64,000 bases of DNA from UBA11740 sp049273695 (lineage in GTDB: Bacteria > Acidobacteriota > Blastocatellia > Pyrinomonadales > Pyrinomonadaceae), in NCBI GenBank assembly GCA_049273695.1, contig JBASRE010000013.1, positions 1 through 64,000 on the forward strand, written 5' to 3'. Below are positions 50,284 through 58,331 of the stretch, piece after piece (the first letter of the stretch is position 1; the number at the start of each line of letters is the position of its first letter). The position numbers and the translations under genes were made by a program. The notes under the pieces were generated by a model. It searched no databases and was not told the origin of the DNA. It saw only the letters and a program-made list of their open reading frames with translations.

Positions 50284-50673
50284 TCAGTCTGGCGTGTCCA
50301 GCCGCCGCGCGCGCGCGCTTCGGAAAGAGAAAACCAGCGCGGTGACGCACGTGGCCCACAACAAGAACTTCACGACGATTACTACGAAGTTATTCGGTTC
50401 GGATGAAGTTTGCCGGATGGTTTCTTCGAGCTGGTACCAGAAACTGCTGCTCATTAATCCGGTGAAATAAGCCCACGCCAACAGCAGAAACATCGCTCCC
50501 CACGAACGCGCGCGATACGACGCCCAGGCGCCGATGAGCAGTAACGCGCCGGCCACGTAATCCTCAAACATCGTCGTGAACTCGACCGTCCAGTGATTGA
50601 TGCCTCGACGGCAAGTCTCCAGTACGGGCAGCAGTGCTCCGACGATGAACGCGGCAATGACTTCGAATCTCAT
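50284..50673 (-). CDS. Small integral membrane protein
   Basis: 129 residues with four apparent membrane helices (about 5-20, 40-53, 59-75 and 97-113). A central TMFEDYVAGALLLIGAWAS stretch and a WGAMFLLLAWAYFTGLMSSS stretch are strongly hydrophobic. No motif identifies a family. It precedes the zinc-ribbon gene on the same strand with 59 bases between. Confidence 0.65.
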   Translation of the reverse strand: MRFEVIAAFIVGALLPVLETCRRGINHWTVEFTTMFEDYVAGALLLIGAWASYRARSWGAMFLLLAWAYFTGLMSSSFWYQLEETIRQTSSEPNNFVVIVVKFLLWATCVTALVFSFRSARARRLDTPD

Positions 50674-51084
50674 GGTGCGTCGTGCAACGGCCAGTCACTT
50701 CGGTTTTGGAAGTCACTAAACCGAAATTACGCAGATTCTAAAGTGCGCGCTCGCTTTTTTGAAAGCCTGCCGCAACGGTCAACAAACGGCAGTAGCGCGC
50801 GTCGAACTGAAATGATGGTCATGTCTTTTTGAATGAATCGGTCAGCCGCGTCCAATCCGAAACCTTTAACGATGCGGTAACGCCCCAGAAATGTAAGGTT
50901 TGACACTTTCCTGCCACGGCACACCACTCGCAAAGTGGGTTGCGACTCGAGACGTGTCGAGCGCGATCTTTTAAGTAATCATCGATAAGAGCCTGCTGCT
51001 CGCGAAAGCAGTAGTAGGCATGCACTTACCAGCCTAAGTGCCGGCGCGTCGGCATACGGCAGTGGGAGTTCCCGAAGGAGATAT
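50674..51084. other. Long leader region before the subtilase
   Basis: About 410 bases with no convincing gene. Bases 50920-50955 hold a hairpin (CCACTCGCAAAGTGG), and 50991-51016 a second (CCTGCTGCTCGCGAAAGCAGTAGTAGG). A clear ribosome site (GAAGGAG, ending 51080) precedes ATG 51085. The structures look like a leader RNA, but I could not match them to a known riboswitch. Confidence 0.45.
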
Positions 51085-53076
51085 ATGATTAAAGCCAAAC
51101 CCACCAAGACCGTTCGATTGACGATGCTCCTGGTTTTGATCGCTGTCGCAGTAGGTGTCGCGTTCAGCGTGTTTAGCGGTGAAAGATCCGCGGCGAAATC
51201 GGCCAGGAACAAGGGCGACAAGATTTCACAGGCCATGCGCCAGCGCTTGGCAGGCGCAAACTCAAACGACGAAATCGTATCGGTAATCCTCCGACTCAAA
51301 GAGAAACCCAAGGGCGAGCTAAAGACGCTGCTCAAACGCAACGGCGTAAAAGTAAAAGGTGAGTTCGAAGAGTTCTCTTCGATCGTCGTCGAGCTTCCAG
51401 CCTCGGTAGTAGAGGAACTCGCGGCGTTCGATGAAGTCGAAGTCGCCTCGCCCGATCAGGAAGTTCGATCTTTCGGCTTTGTCGAGGGTGCGACCGGCGC
51501 GCGCGACATGCGCTTGAGGCCCGGCAACAGCGGACTTTACGGTAAGGACATGAACATTGCGATCCTTGATTCAGGGATCGACAAGGATCACCACGGCATC
51601 GGCGATATCGCGTTTCAAAAGGACTTCACCGGAGAGAACCGCACCGACGATCCGTTCGGGCACGGAACGCACGTCGCGTCACTCGCGGCGGGGCCCGATC
51701 ACATCGCCGACGGCGCGTACACGGGAATCGCGCCTGAAGCAAGGATCATCAATTTGCGAGTGCTTGACTCGCAGGGCATCGGTAAGACCTCGAACGTTCT
51801 CAAAGCTTTGCAATGGATTGTGGCGCCCGTAGATCCGAATAAGCCGCTCGGCGAAAAGAATTATCAGAAATACAAAATTCGAGTTGTCAGCCTTAGCATT
51901 GGTGCGCCGGCAATTGACTCATACAGGATCGACCCGCTTTGCCTGGCTGTTAGGAAGCTGGTCGATACGGGCATCGTCGTGCTCGCGGCCGCCGGTAACG
52001 AGGGAACGGACAGGGCCGGACAAAAGTTTTACGGTCGGATTCATAGCCCGGCCAACGAACCCACGGCGATAACGGTCGGCGCATCGAACACGTTTGACAC
52101 GGAATCGCGCGCCGATGACACCGTGACAACCTACAGCTCCCGCGGTCCGACCCGAAGTTTTCAGATGGTCGACGGCCGTAGAATCTACGACCACGTCATC
52201 AAACCGGACATCGTTGCGCCCGGCAACAAGCTGATTGGGGCCGAGGCTGTGGACAATTCGATGGTCAGAGAGCACACCTCGCTTGATGTCACGCCCGGCA
52301 GCCAGCCCAATCACAAACTGATGGTGTTGAGCGGAACTTCAATGGCCACGCCAGTCGCCGCAGGCGCGGTGGCCCTCCTGCTTCAAGCAAATCCCAAGCT
52401 GACACCGAACATGGTGAAGATGATTCTTCAGTACACGGCGCAGCCGCTGAAAGGCTACAACATGCTCGAGCAGGGCACCGGCCAACTGAACGTCGACGGC
52501 GCAGTCCAGCTCGCCAAGCTCGTGCGCACAGACCTGACCGCCAGAACACCTGCCGGGACGCCGATGCTGACGACAACGACATTGCCGGCCCCGCAAACCA
52601 CGATTGCCGGCCATACGTTCACCTGGGCGCGCGGAATTTTCTTCCCGCGTTGGTACGCGACGGGCACGAGTCTGATTACAAAATATAAGACTTATTACGC
52701 GCAGGGCGTTGTGATCGGTGATGGCGTGGTGATCGGCGATGGGGTGGTAATCGGTGACGGCGTCGTCATTGGTGACGGTGTGGTGATCGGCGACGGCATA
52801 TTGCTTGGTGACGGCGTCGTTATCGGCGACGGCATTTGGACAAGCAACGGCGGTGTCCTTGGTCACGGCACACTGTTCTGCGCCGGCGTAGTGCTGGGCG
52901 ACGGGATCCTTTTGGGAGACGGCGTCGTGATTGGCGACGGAATCATTGTTTCCGACAGCCTTCTCTTAGGAAACGGCATTCTGCGCTCTCAACGTGTCTG
53001 GGCCACGCATGTGATGGTGCAGGGCGACAATACGAGCGGGATGCCGGTGGTTTACGAAGACGGCGCCACTCCATAG
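51085..53076 (+). CDS. Subtilisin-like protease with C-terminal hexapeptide beta-helix
   Basis: 663 residues: N-terminal signal/anchor (about 9-32, TVRLTMLLVLIAVAVGVAF), an inhibitor-like prodomain (to about 140) and a complete S8 domain with Asp162 (ILDSGID), His193 (GHGTHVASLAAG) and Ser419 (SGTSMATP). The C-terminal part, from residue 542, is a run of six-residue repeats (VVIGDG, and variants ILLGDG, VVLGDG, SLLLGNG), each fitting the left-handed beta-helix consensus [LIV]-G-x2-[STAV]-x found in hexapeptide acyltransferases. The repeats vary at synonymous sites, so they are kept for protein reasons. A beta-helix on a protease might hold it to a surface or polysaccharide. It is well expressed by its ribosome site. 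Confidence 0.92.
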   Translation: MIKAKPTKTVRLTMLLVLIAVAVGVAFSVFSGERSAAKSARNKGDKISQAMRQRLAGANSNDEIVSVILRLKEKPKGELKTLLKRNGVKVKGEFEEFSSIVVELPASVVEELAAFDEVEVASPDQEVRSFGFVEGATGARDMRLRPGNSGLYGKDMNIAILDSGIDKDHHGIGDIAFQKDFTGENRTDDPFGHGTHVASLAAGPDHIADGAYTGIAPEARIINLRVLDSQGIGKTSNVLKALQWIVAPVDPNKPLGEKNYQKYKIRVVSLSIGAPAIDSYRIDPLCLAVRKLVDTGIVVLAAAGNEGTDRAGQKFYGRIHSPANEPTAITVGASNTFDTESRADDTVTTYSSRGPTRSFQMVDGRRIYDHVIKPDIVAPGNKLIGAEAVDNSMVREHTSLDVTPGSQPNHKLMVLSGTSMATPVAAGAVALLLQANPKLTPNMVKMILQYTAQPLKGYNMLEQGTGQLNVDGAVQLAKLVRTDLTARTPAGTPMLTTTTLPAPQTTIAGHTFTWARGIFFPRWYATGTSLITKYKTYYAQGVVIGDGVVIGDGVVIGDGVVIGDGVVIGDGILLGDGVVIGDGIWTSNGGVLGHGTLFCAGVVLGDGILLGDGVVIGDGIIVSDSLLLGNGILRSQRVWATHVMVQGDNTSGMPVVYEDGATP

Positions 53077-53170
53077 CCGAACGCATGCGGGGGTTGGCAG
53101 GATGTCGCGCCAAAACAACTAACTATGGACTGAGGAGAACGGATCTCGATACAGAGATTGAGGCGCTCGC

Positions 53171-53662
53171 CTAATCTTCCGCTCTCCTCAACTTTTTCAA
53201 CAACTGAATTTGGCCGGCGTGATAAAGATCGTGTGATGCAATGCCCATGATGATCGCGGCGTTGCTGACCTTGCTGCCTTTGGGCGTGACTTTGAGTTGA
53301 GCATCGGTCATTCCGGCCACCGCGGCGCGCATGCTGCGGTGTGATTCAACCAGCAGCTTCACATCCTTCTTCCAATCAGCCTCAGTCGCGTTCTCATCAT
53401 TCGGCCGCGCAAACCAATTCGAGCCTTCCAACGAAAATGAACCGCGCGCTTCAGCGAGAATCCGCCGGCGCACGATGTACTTCCAGTAAGCAGCGTGCAC
53501 AACGGTTTCCCAGATGTTGTGCCGGCCGGGCGCTGGACGCCACGTTACGTGGTCGACACGCAATCCACGAATAGAACCGCGCAGGTTCGTTCCGTGCCAG
53601 GCGCGATGATCGAACGCCTGGTCGATCAAATCAAGAAGTAGAGAGACTTGCGGATCAGGCAT
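53171..53662 (-). CDS. DinB-family protein
   Basis: 163 residues with the DinB four-helix pattern: LLLDLIDQAFDHRAWHGTNL, TVVHAAYWKYIVRRRI and the C-terminal helix IIMGIASHDLYHAGQIQLLK. His residues at about 56, 143 and 147 form the usual metal triad. Function not identifiable. It converges on the subtilase and precedes the caspase-fold gene in reverse order. This is the third DinB-type gene in the window. Confidence 0.82.
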   Translation of the reverse strand: MPDPQVSLLLDLIDQAFDHRAWHGTNLRGSIRGLRVDHVTWRPAPGRHNIWETVVHAAYWKYIVRRRILAEARGSFSLEGSNWFARPNDENATEADWKKDVKLLVESHRSMRAAVAGMTDAQLKVTPKGSKVSNAAIIMGIASHDLYHAGQIQLLKKLRRAED

Positions 53663-53677
53663 CGTTGCGTTGGTAGT

Positions 53678-54748
53678 CTATGGTTTTTTGGCGGCTTGTT
53701 TGCGCACAAAAACGAAGTCGCCACTCTCGTGGCCTGAGTTGCGCAGCGGGTTATATTCCGGCGTCTGATCGGCTTTGCCCGCCACCCTCTCCTGAACAAA
53801 GTCGCGAAACAGCTCCGCGCCGGTAAAACTATTGCGCTCCATCTTCGTAAGTCCGGTCAGAAACACGCGCGCGAAGACTGAATGCCCATCACCACCACCG
53901 TCAGCAACGGGCTCGTTTCCACCGCTGGCCATTAAGGTGCGTGATCTTCCCGCCTGCATCTTTTGCAGAAAGCGATCTCGCTCAGAAATTTCGCCCACGG
54001 CTAATCCCAGACTGCGATATATCGTTCCCGAATAACAACTATCTGAGACGATCAAAACATGCCGGGCAGGAATCGCTTTGACGTTACTAGTGATGTCGTC
54101 GGCGCTCACCCAATTGGCGCTGTCTTCCTGCCGCGCATCGATCGGCAGCCAAAACGCCTTGTCAGCCTCACGATCAAAGTGACCGTGGCCGGCGTAGTAA
54201 ACCAGCAGATTGTCGTTCTGATCGAGTTTCTGCCGGTAGAAACTGATCGCCTGAAAGATGTCCTGACGGCCGGCATTCAAGATGAGTTTCGTTTCGAAGC
54301 CGTATCGTTCGCGCAGAATCGAATCGACTACGCGCGCATCCGCGACCGCGGTCTGTAACTGAGGCAGATGCCGGTAGGAATTGTTTCCGATGACTAAGGC
54401 GTAGTAGCGGCCGGGACTAACTATCGGAGCGTCGGCTGGAATTTCGGTGGTTCTCGCCGCTGGCGGCAAAGGTTCAGGTTTCGCAGTAGGCGCTGCGTAT
54501 GCTCCCTTCTCGTACGCAGTCATCCACGCTCTCACATTTCGATCCGTGTTGCTGCATCGTTTCAGGAATTCGGACGCGGCTTCGTAGGCGAGATCAGGAT
54601 TCGCCTCGCGGTTGTCTTTGTAAGTCTTGTAGAGAACCGGGCACGGTTTGTCGCGCAACTGGGCCTGCGTCATTCCGGGTAAACCCAATGTCAGCAAGAT
54701 TAAGAGGAACATCAAACCCCTTTTCCCGTGCATTAAATTTGCGAACAT
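53678..54748 (-). CDS. Secreted caspase-fold peptidase (orthocaspase)
   Basis: 356 residues. An N-terminal signal peptide (LMFLLILLTLGLPGMTQA) and a short helical linker region precede the caspase (C14) domain from about 112 to 350. The catalytic dyad is His188 (VYYAGHGHFD) and Cys238 (VSDSCYSGT). The acidic S1 pocket residue expected near residue 205 appears as DARQED. The full length of the p20-like and p10-like parts is present. Bacterial orthocaspases cleave after Arg or Lys and are linked to cell death or stress; export suggests a periplasmic role here. The gene has a textbook ribosome site, TAAGGAGG, before ATG 54748. Confidence 0.9.
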   Translation of the reverse strand: MFANLMHGKRGLMFLLILLTLGLPGMTQAQLRDKPCPVLYKTYKDNREANPDLAYEAASEFLKRCSNTDRNVRAWMTAYEKGAYAAPTAKPEPLPPAARTTEIPADAPIVSPGRYYALVIGNNSYRHLPQLQTAVADARVVDSILRERYGFETKLILNAGRQDIFQAISFYRQKLDQNDNLLVYYAGHGHFDREADKAFWLPIDARQEDSANWVSADDITSNVKAIPARHVLIVSDSCYSGTIYRSLGLAVGEISERDRFLQKMQAGRSRTLMASGGNEPVADGGGDGHSVFARVFLTGLTKMERNSFTGAELFRDFVQERVAGKADQTPEYNPLRNSGHESGDFVFVRKQAAKKP

Positions 54749-54778
54749 AGTTTCCTCCTTACCTGCGATCTATTCGGT

Positions 54779-55142
54779 TCACATACCTGAACGTTCCAGC
54801 GCAACTTCGGTCAAGTCCTCGGGATTATATCGAACGGTAACCATCTGGCCGGGCTGAAACTTGTACACGGACGCTTCGCCAATCACATTGCCGTGCACCT
54901 GGGCCGTGAAAGAAGCGGTCGACCGGCTGCACTTCTACAATCAAGTTCACCGCGGGATTGTTGCCGTTAACGTTGACCCCCATGGGCATGTATTGAAGTA
55001 TCTTCGCCGGCGCTGACACGCCTGAGTTCAGGATGCGCTCATTCTCTGTCGGTGTCTTCTCGAGAACAGCGACGCTCAACTCCGCGCAGCGCGCGTTCTG
55101 GGTTTCATTGATCCTGTTCCGGACAACTGACGGCCCAGGCAT
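54779..55142 (-). pseudogene. Frameshifted small gene, hypothetical
   Basis: A 105-residue frame (54825-55142) and a second frame (starting near 54918 and ending at the TGA 54779) join smoothly. The first ends usefully at VNLIVEVQPVDR, then the second continues as SFTAQVHGNVIGEASVYKFQ, a beta-rich sequence ending VALERSGM. The reading switch is at 54902-54920 (the CTTCTTTCACG stretch). One extra or missing base explains it. The full protein would be about 118 residues and is otherwise unrecognised. Either a decaying gene or an assembly error. It lies upstream of the caspase gene on the same strand. Confidence 0.6.
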
Positions 55143-55218
55143 TGGATTTTGCGCCCATTAATTATTATGAAAATAATGCGCGCGTTCGGGCTCGGCGGGC
55201 GCAAAACGACTGCTCAGC

Positions 55219-55626
55219 TTAGCCGACCCGAAACGCTGGCTCTGACTCCCGCGCGTAGCTCACCGTCAACATTTCCCATTGATGTCCGTCAGGTTCGTTC
55301 CAGTACACGCCCCGGCCGCCATTGAATGTGTTGGTTTGAAAATCGACTGCGCCGTGGACATTGCTGCGATACGGTATTCCGGCCGCTTTGATTCTTTCAA
55401 GAATCGCGTCGAATTCGTCTGCACTCACGCGAAAGCAGTAATGAATCAACGGGAACGGATCCGCCCATTCATCAAAGTCGAACGTCAATCCATCATTGAT
55501 GTACACGGCTGAGAATGGTCCGACTGTCGTTTCCGACCACGGTACGTCGAGCAATTCTCCGAGCAGCTTGGCCGCGGCGATCTTGTCGCGCGACGGAACC
55601 ATTATGTGATCGAGTTGAATGGTCAT
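55219..55626 (-). CDS. VOC-family protein
   Basis: About 135 residues of the vicinal-oxygen-chelate fold: IQLDHIMVPSRDK at the start, LIHYCFRVSADEFDAILERI in the middle and a VYWNEPDGHQWEMLTVSYA end with the ligand Glu. The His-to-Glu spacing fits a glyoxalase-like enzyme. No substrate is evident. ATG 55626 is preferred to GTG 55632. It is followed by DoxX and NADPH-flavin reductase genes in reverse order. Confidence 0.8.
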   Translation of the reverse strand: MTIQLDHIMVPSRDKIAAAKLLGELLDVPWSETTVGPFSAVYINDGLTFDFDEWADPFPLIHYCFRVSADEFDAILERIKAAGIPYRSNVHGAVDFQTNTFNGGRGVYWNEPDGHQWEMLTVSYARESEPAFRVG

Positions 55627-55661
55627 CGCCACTCGATTAGACGTGGTAAGAAGCGGACACC

Positions 55662-56081
55662 TCAGCGCCGCCCGAGTACGCTATCGACGGACAGTTTGCC
55701 GGCGCCATGAATCAAGAAGAAACAGGAAGCGGCCAGCATCATTAACGCCGGAAACATATTCGGATAGGCATCACCGAGGTGCGCAATGACGATCGCCGCA
55801 ACAAAATTTACAATCATCACCGCCGCCGCCGGGCGCGTAGCCGCCCCGGCCAAGAACAGAAGGCCGCAGATGAGCTGCGCGTAGACCGAAACAAATGCTG
55901 CGAACAATGGAAAAGGCACATGGCGCGCTGATAGAAAGCCGGCGAACTCCTGCATGCGCGCGTAACTAAAGACATTGTCCTGCGTTCCATATATCAAGTG
56001 AAAGCCGACGATCAGACGGATAAAAATGACGCCGTACTCTTTATACTTCTCGAGGAATGAAAATTTTAAACTTCGCAGCAT
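55662..56081 (-). CDS. DoxX-family membrane protein
   Basis: 139 residues with four membrane helices (about 17-33, 53-74, 80-97 and 105-121). The DoxX pattern is seen in RLIVGFHLIYGTQDN at the N terminus, FPLFAAFVSVYAQLICGLLFLAG in the middle and AALMMLAASCFFLIHGAGKL at the end. DoxX proteins often form part of thiosulfate:quinone or redox-related systems, but no partner subunit is here. The gene sits between the VOC and FMN reductase genes on the same strand. Confidence 0.85.
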   Translation of the reverse strand: MLRSLKFSFLEKYKEYGVIFIRLIVGFHLIYGTQDNVFSYARMQEFAGFLSARHVPFPLFAAFVSVYAQLICGLLFLAGAATRPAAAVMIVNFVAAIVIAHLGDAYPNMFPALMMLAASCFFLIHGAGKLSVDSVLGRR

Positions 56082-56117
56082 GGGGCCAGGTTGTTCGAGC
56101 TTCGAAGCTTCGAATGG

Positions 56118-56720
56118 TTAAGTCTGGTGGTGTTTTGATGGCAGATTCTCACGTCCCCACTTCAGGGCGCGGCTCATCCAGACGAGTTCATCCAGAAACT
56201 CTTTGACTCGTTTCTCGTATGCGGAATCCAGTAGGACGCCGTTCTGATCGAATTTCTCTTGCACCTTCGGGAAGTTGAGATCGGCGAATGTCACTGCCAG
56301 GCCCAGCTCGCGCACCACGGGCACCAGCGACTCGACGACGCGAGTTCCTCCGAAGGTCCCAGCTGAGACGCCAACCAGAGCAACGGCTTTGTGGATGTAT
56401 TCTTTGAGAAGCAGATCGAGCACGCTTTTCAACGCCCCCGGATAACCGTGATTGTATTCAGGCGTGACAATCACCAGTCCATCGGCGCGGATGATGGCTT
56501 CTCGCCATTCAGGAAAGGCATCCTTGATTCGGGTCCCGTAGTCATCTTGCGGCAGCGCAAAATCCTTCACGTCGAAAAGACGCGTTTCGATCTCGGCCCG
56601 CTTTTGCATCTCGCGGTGCAGCCACTCTGCGACGAAGACACTCTTTCTGTCTTTGCGATTGGTGCCGAGGATTAACGGCAGGAAGAGCTTGCTGTCTAGA
56701 TAGTTTTCCATAACAAGCAT
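56118..56720 (-). CDS. NADPH-dependent FMN reductase-like flavoprotein
   Basis: About 200 residues of the flavodoxin-like reductase group. LILGTNRKDRKSVFVAEW binds FMN phosphate, ADGLVIVTPEYNHGYPGALKSVLD is the family core with EYNHGYPG, and VGVSAGTFGGTRV follows. The enzyme reduces flavin or quinone or azo compounds with NADPH. ATG 56720 is my choice; ATG 56711 is an equal alternative. A large repeat lies just upstream. Confidence 0.85.
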   Translation of the reverse strand: MLVMENYLDSKLFLPLILGTNRKDRKSVFVAEWLHREMQKRAEIETRLFDVKDFALPQDDYGTRIKDAFPEWREAIIRADGLVIVTPEYNHGYPGALKSVLDLLLKEYIHKAVALVGVSAGTFGGTRVVESLVPVVRELGLAVTFADLNFPKVQEKFDQNGVLLDSAYEKRVKEFLDELVWMSRALKWGRENLPSKHHQT

Positions 56721-56741
56721 CACCCAAATGCGAGATCCGAC

Positions 56742-57072
56742 GAAGTCCGCGAAGCGGACGGCAGCGTAAAGCCTGGGGCGTAAGCCCCAGGAAAAGTCCG
56801 CAAAACATTCCCACGAGCCCGCGGAGCGGGCGACAGCCTAAACATCGGACGTAGCGATCGTCACATTCAATTGCTTTGTCTTCAAACCGTCGAGTGGATT
56901 TGCTGCGGAATGAGTCCACATGATTATACTCCCAGGGCTGTCACCCGCTTCGCGGGTTGATCGCGATTGACGACTTAATCCTGGGGTTTCGCTTCGCTTC
57001 ACCCCAGGGCGGGGTCCCCAGCCGAGCAACTCGGCTGGGGTGCTAGACTTTATGCTGCCGCCTGCTCCGCAG
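56742..57072. repeat. Palindromic element, family I, copy 1
   Basis: Begins GAAGTCCGCGAAGCGGACGG and contains CCTGGGGCGTAAGCCCCAGG and GAGCCCGCGGAGCGGGCGAC. A second block (56938-57072) carries GTCACCCGCTTCGCGGG, CCCAGCCGAGCAACTCGGCT and CCTGCTCCGCAGG. Two further copies lie at 58132 and 59480, all within three kilobases. Any small open frames here are repeat-derived. Confidence 0.88.
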
Positions 57073-57074
57073 GC

Positions 57075-58100
57075 TTACTCGCCCGGATCAACCGGATAAG
57101 GAGCGTTTAGGTCTTTGTTCGGTTCGAGAATCATGCGCTGACGAGAATAATCGATGATCACTTTGAAGCGGCGGAAAATCTCGCCGCCGATCACGCCGTC
57201 ACCTTCCTTAGTCGCGCCGTCACGTTCCGGATCACGCACGAGTCCAACTGTCGGATTAGTGAAAACAAATCGTCCTAGCTGAGCCGTTTTGGCTCGCCCG
57301 ACCACGATTTGCTGCTCGCCGCCGGCGCCACGACCGACGCTCTCTTTGATCTCAGTCATCGCCGCAACCAATCCATGTTGTTTGACGAACGGGTTGTTAA
57401 AGATGAACGCGCGGTCCGCGCCCGTATCCACTCCCAGAACGGCGTTCAAAGACGCGCCTGCCGGCGGCGAGATCGTGACCTGCACCAGAGGAATTCTCCG
57501 ATCATCCAGCACGAGGGGAATGACTTCGCCGCGCCCCCTGTACGAATAAGTTCGCGGGTCGTACAGATTCATGGTCTTCTTAAGGTAGTCGATCTCAACC
57601 ACGAACGCATTGATGAAGTCATAGCCGATCACTCCGTCAAATTCGAAACCCGGCGGCACAGGGAAATCGATCATCCCAATTTGCTGGTTCGAGACTTCGG
57701 CCCCGGCAACTTTCAACGAAACGCCCGAAGTAAGGCTGCCTTCAATAGCCCCACCGGTCGCGGTGCCGCTGACTTGTTCCTCCGGCTTCAATCCCAATTC
57801 CGACCCTCGCCGTGAATGAAGAATCGTGTGCGAAGCGCCGGTGTCGAAGATGAATCTCAGCGGCTTTGAATTATTCACGCCCACCTGCAACAGGATTATG
57901 TTGTTATCGATCTCGAGCGGGATGTTCAGCGCACTGTTGCCGGACGTGAAGCGCGCGGTTGAAGTCACCTGCCGCTGCCGAGTTGCAGGAATTTGTTTAG
58001 ATTCTTGAGCGGAAAGCTGTAACGGGAAAGCGACACCCAACAGTAGAGCGAGTGTGCAAGTGCGCGAACTAAAGCGATGCCTGTGGCTCAATCCTGACAT
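57075..58100 (-). CDS. Retropepsin-like aspartyl protease with two active motifs
   Basis: About 341 residues with a signal peptide (TCTLALLLGVAFPLQLSAQ). Two Asp-Thr-Gly motifs are present, D86 in FIFDTGASHTIL and D225 in GVDTGADRAFI. In bacterial retropepsins of this form each polypeptide holds two copies of the fold, so it could be active as a monomer. A GEGDGVIGGEIFRRFKVIID stretch after the second copy is typical of the family. It is likely periplasmic. Palindromic elements lie on both sides. Confidence 0.88.
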   Translation of the reverse strand: MSGLSHRHRFSSRTCTLALLLGVAFPLQLSAQESKQIPATRQRQVTSTARFTSGNSALNIPLEIDNNIILLQVGVNNSKPLRFIFDTGASHTILHSRRGSELGLKPEEQVSGTATGGAIEGSLTSGVSLKVAGAEVSNQQIGMIDFPVPPGFEFDGVIGYDFINAFVVEIDYLKKTMNLYDPRTYSYRGRGEVIPLVLDDRRIPLVQVTISPPAGASLNAVLGVDTGADRAFIFNNPFVKQHGLVAAMTEIKESVGRGAGGEQQIVVGRAKTAQLGRFVFTNPTVGLVRDPERDGATKEGDGVIGGEIFRRFKVIIDYSRQRMILEPNKDLNAPYPVDPGE

Positions 58101-58131
58101 ATCGATCTCAGATTTAATAAGCCGGATCAGA

Positions 58132-58300
58132 GAAGTCCGCAGAGCGGACGGCAGCGTAAGCCTGCGGCGTAAGCCCAGGATCACATCGCCCAAGACTTCG
58201 CGAGCCCGCGGAGCGGGCGAAAGTGCTTTCATCAAGCGTATCGCTCGTAATACCCAATTCCGTTCGTCTTCAAAAAGCTGTCACCCGCTTCGCGGACTAA
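58132..58300. repeat. Palindromic element, family I, copy 2
   Basis: GAAGTCCGCAGAGCGGACGG and GAGCCCGCGGAGCGGGCGA with GTCACCCGCTTCGCGG near the end. The gene-poor part 58101-58331 is otherwise empty. Confidence 0.85.
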
Positions 58301-58331
58301 CTCACTCTTCGCTTTTCGCTCGCCTCGCGAG

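Noticed and set aside
50920..51020. Cyclic di-GMP riboswitch before the subtilase
   Set aside because: Some spacing of GCA-ACC and GGG-GC elements looks similar, but the core bases of the GEMM-I aptamer are not in place.
52339..52866. Low-complexity minus-strand frame over the subtilase repeats
   Set aside because: It is the complement of the GDGVVI repeats and has no independent support.
52708..52990. Tandem 18-base repeats as a CRISPR or VNTR array
   Set aside because: The repeats code for a regular six-residue protein motif with synonymous variation and have no spacers.
56542..56919. 125-residue minus-strand frame
   Set aside because: Its N-terminal part is made of palindromic repeat and the rest is the shadow of the FMN reductase gene.
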